A stretch of 64,000 bases of DNA, taken from NCBI RefSeq assembly GCF_035987325.1, contig NZ_CP108488.1, forward strand, positions 3,720,001-3,784,000, read 5' to 3'. Position numbers and translations under genes: made by a program. The notes under the pieces are model-generated. The model was not told where the DNA came from. It saw only the letters and a program-made list of their open reading frames with translations, and did no database searches. How positions within the stretch are numbered: the first letter of the stretch is position 1; each line of letters opens with the position of its first letter. Below, piece by piece: positions 58,728 through 64,000 of this stretch. Source of the stretch: Streptomyces sp. NBC_01244. GTDB taxonomy: Bacteria > Actinomycetota > Actinomycetes > Streptomycetales > Streptomycetaceae.

Positions 58728-60572
58728 TCAGCCCGGGTAGACCGGAGCCCGTCCGCCGGCCACCACCGTGCGCCACTGCGCCCCCGGCGGCAGCCACACG
58801 ATGCCGTCCTCCAGCGACTCGGCGACCACCGGCGTCTTCTCGTCCTCGCTCGCGGCGACCGCCATCAGCCCGGTCGCCCCGGGCAGCCCGGCCCCGACCA
58901 TCGAGCCGTCGGCCAGCATGTAGCGGGCCTGGACGACCATGCCGCTCTCCCGGCCCACCACCAGCAGCCGGCCCCGCGGCGCCCAGCTCATCGCCGCCAC
59001 GTCCGCCAGTTGCGGGGCGGCCGGGCGCAGCTCGCGCACCGAGACCGCGGAGACGTCGCCCTTCGCGTCGGGCCGCTCGATCCGCCCGATGTACAGGTAC
59101 TTGCGGCTCTCCCGCTGCACCAGCAGCGCGATCCGCACCCCGTCGGGGGAGGCCTTCAGCCCCGTGATCCGCCCGCCGGCCAGCCCGGACACCTCGACCC
59201 GTTCGGGGGTCCCGGTGCCGCCGGGCAGCCGCCACAGCGTCGGGTCCTGCAAGTCGGGGTCCGCGACCCACAGGTCGCCGGCCGCGTCCCAGGTCGGGGT
59301 GGCGAGCCCGTTGGGCTTGGCCCCCTTGCCGGTCAGCAGCGGCTTCGGCATCGCTCCGGCGGTGGTCAGGTTGACCACGTACAGCCCGTGCCCGTCCTCG
59401 GAGACGACCGCGGCACGCTTCTCGTCGTAGGACACGGCGGCGGAGCCCACCTTGAAGGCCGGGTTCCCGGCCAGCGGCCCGGGGGCCGGTGTCGGCGGGT
59501 CCTGCTGGTCCTCGCGGTTGGGGTCCAGGTTCAACCGCTGGAGCCGGCTCTCGGCGTCGACGTAGTACTGATGGCCGGGCGAGGGCGGCCGGTTGGCGAG
59601 CACGGCCGCGGCCGCCTCGGACACCTGGCAGCGCGGGGTGCCGTCGGAGCGCAGGACGTCGACCCGGTCGACCCGGGAACCCGTCAGGTCCTTGACCGTG
59701 TAAAGGAGCTGGGTCGCCATCCGCTGGCACTGCGGCTCGTCGACGTCGTCCGCGTTCTTGTTCAGGGGCACGCGCAGCGTGTTCTGACCGTCGATCGAAA
59801 GGGACTTGGTGCCCTCGCGCAGTTCCGTACCGGTCGGAAAACTGGAAGTGACCACCGGGCCGAGCCACTTGGAAGGGCCGGCCAGCAGCGAGGTGACGGT
59901 CTGGGTGGTGGGATCCATCCGGGAATCCGGGTCACTGCGCTGACGCACGTAGACGGGGTCGGCGACGAGCGTGGCGCCCGCGAAGTAGTACTTGTTGACC
60001 GGCCTGTAGATGCGCTGGAAGTCGGATTCGCTCAGGACCAGGCTGCTGGGCGGGGTCGCGATCCGCCACTGGCCGTCCTTCTGCGTGAGCTGGAGGAACT
60101 GCTCGTAGCGCCGGTCGCCGGTCTCCGGCTGGTACGCGCTGCGCTCGTCCACCGTGGCCAGCATCTTGCCCGCGATCTTGAACCGGGGGGCCGCCGGGTC
60201 CTTCTCGCCCGGTACGGAGAACCGGTCGAGGCCGGCGGAGAGCACGGTGACCGCCGCTCCGGGCTTCCAGTTCTTCGCCGCTTCCTCGGTGAGGTACTTG
60301 CGGGCGGTCTGGAGCTGCGGGTCGTCGCTGGTCATGGCCTCCAGGAAGCCGTCGACGATCTCCTGCGGGCTGGCCTTGTCGGACGGCGGCACACCGAAGA
60401 CGCGGACCTGGGAGTCGACCCCCTGGGAGGCCTCCACGGGGCGGACCTCGCCGTGGTCGGGCATGGAGGCGCAGCCGGCGAGCAGCAGCCCGGCCGCACC
60501 GAAGACGAGGGCCCTTGCGGCGCTACGGGCGTGCGGCGTACGCCGGCGCGACCGGCCCGGCTCAGCGCCCAT
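58728..60572 (-). CDS. lpqB: LpqB lipoprotein, MtrAB accessory
   Basis: The 614-residue exported lipoprotein has the lipobox LLAGC in its signal peptide, a GerMN domain (about 190-320; KSLSIDGQNTLRVPLN), and a C-terminal beta-propeller with Asp/Gly-rich blades (SEDGHGLYVVNL, TWDAAGDLWVADP). In actinobacteria LpqB binds the extracytoplasmic part of MtrB and modulates its output. The gene start overlaps the mtrB stop by 11 bases, so the three proteins form one operon mtrA-mtrB-lpqB. Confidence 0.95.
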   Translation of the reverse strand: MGAEPGRSRRRTPHARSAARALVFGAAGLLLAGCASMPDHGEVRPVEASQGVDSQVRVFGVPPSDKASPQEIVDGFLEAMTSDDPQLQTARKYLTEEAAKNWKPGAAVTVLSAGLDRFSVPGEKDPAAPRFKIAGKMLATVDERSAYQPETGDRRYEQFLQLTQKDGQWRIATPPSSLVLSESDFQRIYRPVNKYYFAGATLVADPVYVRQRSDPDSRMDPTTQTVTSLLAGPSKWLGPVVTSSFPTGTELREGTKSLSIDGQNTLRVPLNKNADDVDEPQCQRMATQLLYTVKDLTGSRVDRVDVLRSDGTPRCQVSEAAAAVLANRPPSPGHQYYVDAESRLQRLNLDPNREDQQDPPTPAPGPLAGNPAFKVGSAAVSYDEKRAAVVSEDGHGLYVVNLTTAGAMPKPLLTGKGAKPNGLATPTWDAAGDLWVADPDLQDPTLWRLPGGTGTPERVEVSGLAGGRITGLKASPDGVRIALLVQRESRKYLYIGRIERPDAKGDVSAVSVRELRPAAPQLADVAAMSWAPRGRLLVVGRESGMVVQARYMLADGSMVGAGLPGATGLMAVAASEDEKTPVVAESLEDGIVWLPPGAQWRTVVAGGRAPVYPG

Positions 60573-62655
60573 GCGATCCGCCCGCTCCGCCTGCCGCACC
60601 CGCTCCACCCGCCGCACCGGTTCCGCCCGCTCCACCGCTTCCACCCTCTCGGTCGGTTGCTCCCGCCGTCCCGCCGGACCGGGTGGTCGGCGCCCCGCCC
60701 CCGGAACCGTGTCCCTCCTCCGCCGGCCCCGGCCGGGTCACGACCCGCGCCCCGTTGCCCGGCAGTGCCGTCGGGTCGGCCGGTACCGGCACCGCACCCG
60801 CGACGGGGGACCTCGGCGGCATCGGCGACCGGTCGCCGCGCCCCGCCTGCTGTGCCTGCTGCGCCCGCTGCCCGGCGGCCGCGGAGCCCTCCGCGGCGGC
60901 CCTGGCCCGGTTGGCCCGGGAATCCTCGGGCTCCAGCGGGATCGGCGATCCGCGCAGCGGCTCGTCGGCGGTGCGCGGCAGCGTCAGGCGGAACTGCGAG
61001 CCGCCGCCGGGCTCGCCCCACGCCTGGAGCCAGCCGCCGTGCAGCCGGGCGTCCTCGACGGCGATGGACAGGCCGAGGCCGGTACCGCCGGTCGTGCGCG
61101 CCCGCGCCGGGTCCGCCCGCCAGAAGCGGTTGAAGACGCGGGTGGCCTCGCCGGGCTTGAGCCCGACTCCGTAGTCCCGTACGGCCACGGCGACGGCCCC
61201 TCCCGCCGAGGCGAGCCGGACCACCACGTCGCGGCCCTCGCCGTGCTCGACGGCGTTGACGACCAGGTTGCGCAGGACCCGCTCCACGCGTCGGGCGTCG
61301 GCCTCGGCTATCACCGGCTGGGTGTCTCCGAGGACGCGGATCCTGGTGTTCTTGTGCTCGGCGAGCGGCTCGGCCGCGTCGATGACCCGGTGTACGACGT
61401 CCCGCAGGTCGATCGGCTCCGCTTCCAGGGCGGCGGCGCCCGCGTCGAACCGGCTGATCTCCAGCAGGTCGGCGAGGAGGGACTCGAAGCGGTCGAGCTG
61501 TCCGGCGAGGAGCTCGGCGGAGCGCGCGGTGATGGGGTCGAAGTCGGCGCGGGCGTCGTGGATGACGTCCGCTGCCATCCGTACCGTCGTGAGCGGCGTG
61601 CGCAGCTCGTGGGAGACGTCCGAGACGAAGCGGCGCTGCAGCCGGGAGAGGTCCTCCAGCTGCTGGATCTTGTTCTGGAGGGTCTGGGCCATCTTGTTGA
61701 AGGCCTCGCCCAGACGGGCGATGTCGTCCTCGCCGGTGACCTTCATCCGCTCCTGGAGCCGACCCGCCGAGAGTCGCTCGGCGATCCCCGCGGCCATCCG
61801 GACGGGGGTGACGACCTGACGCACGACGAGCCAGGCGATCCCGCCGAGGAGCACGACGACGAAGAGCCCGGCGGTGGCGATGGTGACCTTGACCAGGTTG
61901 AGGGACTCCTCCTCCTGGGTGAGCGGGAAGAGGTAGTACAGGTCGTACGGCTCGCCGTTGATGTCGGTGAGCCGCTTGCCGATGACGAGCGCGGGCTCGG
62001 GCAGCTTGTCCCCGGCGTCGGTGTAGCGGATCTGCGAGAAGGTCTTGAAGGCGCCGGTCGCGTGGTTGACGTTGCGGCGCAGCCCCAGGGGGACGCTGGC
62101 CGTCGGGTCCACGTTGCCGGAGGCGCGGGCTCCGCGGACGCCGCCGAGGGCTCCGCGGGCCGGCTGTTCCTCGCCGGTTCCGGTGCCGGCACCCAGCGCC
62201 GCCACCTCGAAGGCGCTCTGCCCGCCACTGGCGAGCTGTTTGACCAGGGAGTTCATCCAGGTGCTGGCGTCCCGGCCGACCTTGTTGTCCGAGGCGTCGG
62301 GCCCGTCCGCCGTATAGGGCGTGTTGGCCTTCTCCTGTGCGACCGCGAAGCCGCCGGCGGCCTGGCTCTGCGCTGCCTCCTCCTTGGCGTCGAGGAGGCC
62401 CTTGCTGACCTGTGCGATGACCACGAACCCGAGGGCGAGGACCACGGCGAGGGAGATCAGCAGGGTCGCGGCGACCACCCGGAGCTGGATGTTGCGCCGC
62501 CACAGCCGGACAGCCGGAAGCAGCGGCCGGCGCACGAGGCGTACGAACAGCCGCAGCACGGGGCCGCCGGGTGCTCCGACCGCGTCGAGACGGAGCGGCC
62601 GACCGCCCCGCAGCGCTCCCCAGCGGGAGCGGCCACGGGGCTTGCCGGGTGTCAT
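60562..62655 (-). CDS. mtrB: Sensor histidine kinase MtrB
   Basis: The 697-residue kinase has two membrane helices (near 60-80 and 275-295) bounding an extracellular sensor of about 190 residues, then a HAMP domain (VVTPVRMAAGIAERLSAGRLQERM). The HisKA box follows, FVSDVSHELRTPLTTVRMAADV, and the HATPase with NLVVNAVEHGEG and GTGLGLSIAVEDARLHGG. It phosphorylates MtrA. The C-terminal 130 residues form a Pro/Gly/Ala-rich tail. It starts one base after the mtrA stop. Confidence 0.97.
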   Translation of the reverse strand: MTPGKPRGRSRWGALRGGRPLRLDAVGAPGGPVLRLFVRLVRRPLLPAVRLWRRNIQLRVVAATLLISLAVVLALGFVVIAQVSKGLLDAKEEAAQSQAAGGFAVAQEKANTPYTADGPDASDNKVGRDASTWMNSLVKQLASGGQSAFEVAALGAGTGTGEEQPARGALGGVRGARASGNVDPTASVPLGLRRNVNHATGAFKTFSQIRYTDAGDKLPEPALVIGKRLTDINGEPYDLYYLFPLTQEEESLNLVKVTIATAGLFVVVLLGGIAWLVVRQVVTPVRMAAGIAERLSAGRLQERMKVTGEDDIARLGEAFNKMAQTLQNKIQQLEDLSRLQRRFVSDVSHELRTPLTTVRMAADVIHDARADFDPITARSAELLAGQLDRFESLLADLLEISRFDAGAAALEAEPIDLRDVVHRVIDAAEPLAEHKNTRIRVLGDTQPVIAEADARRVERVLRNLVVNAVEHGEGRDVVVRLASAGGAVAVAVRDYGVGLKPGEATRVFNRFWRADPARARTTGGTGLGLSIAVEDARLHGGWLQAWGEPGGGSQFRLTLPRTADEPLRGSPIPLEPEDSRANRARAAAEGSAAAGQRAQQAQQAGRGDRSPMPPRSPVAGAVPVPADPTALPGNGARVVTRPGPAEEGHGSGGGAPTTRSGGTAGATDREGGSGGAGGTGAAGGAGAAGGAGGSHGR

Positions 62656-62656
62656 G

Positions 62657-63346
62657 TCAGCTCGGTCCGGCCTTGTAGCCGACCCCGCGCACCGTCACGA
62701 CGATCTCGGGGCGCTCCGGGTCCTTCTCGACCTTGGAGCGCAGCCGCTGGACGTGCACGTTGACCAGGCGGGTGTCGGCCGCGTGGCGGTAGCCCCAGAC
62801 CTGCTCCAGCAGCACCTCGCGGGTGAAGACCTGCCAGGGCTTGCGGGCGAGCGCGACCAGCAGGTCGAACTCCAGCGGGGTCAGGGCGATCGAGGCGCCT
62901 TCCCGCTTGACCGAGTGCCCGGCCACGTCGATGACCAGGTCACCGATGGTCAGCTGCTCGGGCGCCGGCTCCTCCGAGCGGCGCAGGCGGGCCCGGATGC
63001 GGGCCACCAGCTCCTTCGGCTTGAACGGCTTGACGATGTAGTCGTCGGCCCCGGACTCCAGGCCCACGACCACGTCAACGGTGTCGCTCTTGGCGGTGAG
63101 CATGACGATCGGTACGCCCGACTCGGCGCGGATCAGTCTGCACACCTCTATGCCGTCCCTACCGGGCAGCATGAGGTCGAGCAGCACGAGATCCGGCTTC
63201 GCCTCCCGGAAGGCAGCCAGTGCCTTGTCGCCGTCCGCTACGAACGACGGCTCAAAACCTTCTCCACGCAGCACAATGCCGAGCATCTCGGCCAGCGCGG
63301 TGTCGTCGTCGACGACAAGGACGCGTCCCTTCATGGTTGACATCAT
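62657..63346 (-). CDS. mtrA: Response regulator MtrA
   Basis: MtrA (229 residues) is an OmpR-type regulator: a receiver domain with Asp57 in LLDLMLPGRDG and Lys in VKPF, and a winged-helix DNA-binding domain (EFDLLVALARKPWQVFTREVLLEQVWGYRHAADTRLVNVHVQRLRSKVEKDPERPEIVVTVRGVGYKAGPS region). It is essential in mycobacteria and controls development, cell-wall and nitrogen genes in Streptomyces. Two adjacent ATGs (63346, 63343) and a third (63334) are candidate starts; I keep the first. A 10-bp A/T-rich palindrome lies just upstream. Confidence 0.97.
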   Translation of the reverse strand: MMSTMKGRVLVVDDDTALAEMLGIVLRGEGFEPSFVADGDKALAAFREAKPDLVLLDLMLPGRDGIEVCRLIRAESGVPIVMLTAKSDTVDVVVGLESGADDYIVKPFKPKELVARIRARLRRSEEPAPEQLTIGDLVIDVAGHSVKREGASIALTPLEFDLLVALARKPWQVFTREVLLEQVWGYRHAADTRLVNVHVQRLRSKVEKDPERPEIVVTVRGVGYKAGPS

Positions 63347-63349
63347 CCC

Positions 63350-63359
63350 ATTAGCTAAT
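63350..63359. promoter_or_regulatory. A/T-rich palindrome immediately upstream of mtrA
   Basis: ATTAGCTAAT is a perfect palindrome four bases before the first ATG, adjacent to a GTAAC motif read in the mtrA direction (63361-63365). Both overlap the place of a ribosome site, which is poor here. Confidence 0.45.
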
Positions 63360-63599
63360 CGTTACCCGGCGGTGAGCTGTCCCACAGCCAAAGGGGCTGG
63401 AAATAGTCCCTCGGACCTGCGTGGAGATCAGGGCGCCCAGTGTGCCCCGGATCCGCGCGCCATACGAAGGCGCGAACGGACCGGGATCCAGAGGGCGGCC
63501 GGCCCGTTGGGGACGGCTGGTCCGTTTGAGGTTGTCACATGGCACGATGGCAGCCGGACCAAGCGCCCCGCACCCCGCAGTGCACGTGAAGGAGCGACG

Positions 63600-64000
63600 A
63601 TGAACGACTCTCCGGGCTGGGCTACGCCCGGATCCTCCCCGTCCGACGGTGAGGGCTCCCACGGTACGCAGCCACCCGCGGGCGGAGCCGGCGACTCAAA
63701 GTGGTCCGCCGAGCAGCCGCCCCCCGGCCAGTGGTCGAGCCCGACCCCGGGCCAGACCCCGCCGAACCCGCAGCAGCAGCCGCCCGCGGCTCCGCAGCCG
63801 GGCGCGGGCTGGGGTTCGTACGGCAGCGGCCCCCAGAACGGCGGCCAGAACGGCGGCCAGGGCGGCTGGGGCCGGCACACCCAGGCGGCGAAGCCCGGCG
63901 TGATCCCGCTGCGGCCGCTCGGCCTGGGCGAGATCCTCGACGGTGCCGTCAGCACCATGCGCAAGCACTGGCGCACGGTGCTGCCGATCACCCTGGTCGT
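63600..64000 (+). CDS. Membrane protein with Pro/Gln-rich N-terminus (partial, 3' cut)
   Basis: Translation starts at ATG 63600 after a strong site (AAGGAG, seven bases) and is open to the window edge, about 133 codons. The first 100 residues are Pro/Gln/Gly/Ser-rich (NPQQQPPAAPQPG, GPQNGGQNGGQGGWG), then GVIPLRPLGLGEILDGAVSTMRKHWRTVLPITL, which looks like the start of the actinobacterial glycerophosphoryl-diester-phosphodiesterase membrane-domain family; membrane helices would follow. It is divergent from mtrA. Family assignment is tentative because only the start is seen. Confidence 0.65.
   Translation, partial: MNDSPGWATPGSSPSDGEGSHGTQPPAGGAGDSKWSAEQPPPGQWSSPTPGQTPPNPQQQPPAAPQPGAGWGSYGSGPQNGGQNGGQGGWGRHTQAAKPGVIPLRPLGLGEILDGAVSTMRKHWRTVLPITLV

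Overview
The window reads as a chromosomal segment of a Streptomyces. The evidence is a very high G+C content, third-position G/C codon bias, frequent GTG starts and a gene order matching, from memory, the conserved chromosomal core around hup, ssrA-smpB-ftsXE, prfB, pkaA/pkaB, secA and mtrA-mtrB-lpqB of S. coelicolor. There is no rRNA, tRNA, prophage, insertion sequence or CRISPR array; the only RNA gene I can support firmly is tmRNA.

Layout. Bases 1-4.5 kb: end of a xanthine dehydrogenase-type operon (leftward), a cytoplasmic GH20 hexosaminidase behind a perfect 19-bp palindrome, and a DUF3039 protein. 4.5-12.5 kb: yqgE, murA, hup, ACT-malic enzyme, a HelD-type RNA polymerase-associated ATPase and a CGNR zinc-finger regulator. 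12.5-18.5 kb: a GNAT enzyme, a nitrate module (nnaR-like HemD/winged-helix regulator plus narK with a GlnR-like site), a LysR regulator and a divergent MFS exporter. 18.4-24.7 kb: a yefM-yoeB toxin-antitoxin pair, then ssrA, smpB, an S41 protease, ftsX and ftsE in one leftward run, a small zinc-ribbon membrane protein and prfB.

24.7-34 kb: a cysteine-attenuator-like leader peptide, a 2-oxoglutarate/Fe(II) oxygenase, two Ser/Thr kinases (pkaB, pkaA) and, divergently, a large FHA/FtsK-like ATPase. 34-43 kb: a three-gene sugar ABC importer, whose binding-protein gene carries a rare TTA codon, and then a wall-glycopolymer cluster (GT2-TagF fusion, TetR regulator, TagG/TagH exporter). 43-51 kb: the 1660-residue NAD-glutamate dehydrogenase, a HAD phosphatase with a DUF6912 protein, and an Rv3235-family protein convergent on secA. 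51-64 kb: secA, GNAT, an AlkX/YcaQ-type glycosylase, a NarL-type response regulator, long-form hpf, comF, lpqB-mtrB-mtrA and the start of a membrane protein.

Functional links: tmRNA and SmpB (with RF2 nearby) handle stalled ribosomes, while YoeB can create them; FtsEX and MtrAB-LpqB couple envelope signalling to division; NarK, NnaR and the glutamate dehydrogenase belong to nitrogen economy. The most unusual non-coding signal is a dispersed repeat: a conserved CCGGCGTTTGAGGA head followed by a G/C hairpin whose two arms co-vary between copies. Six copies occupy four intergenic spaces, and all four are convergent gene junctions.
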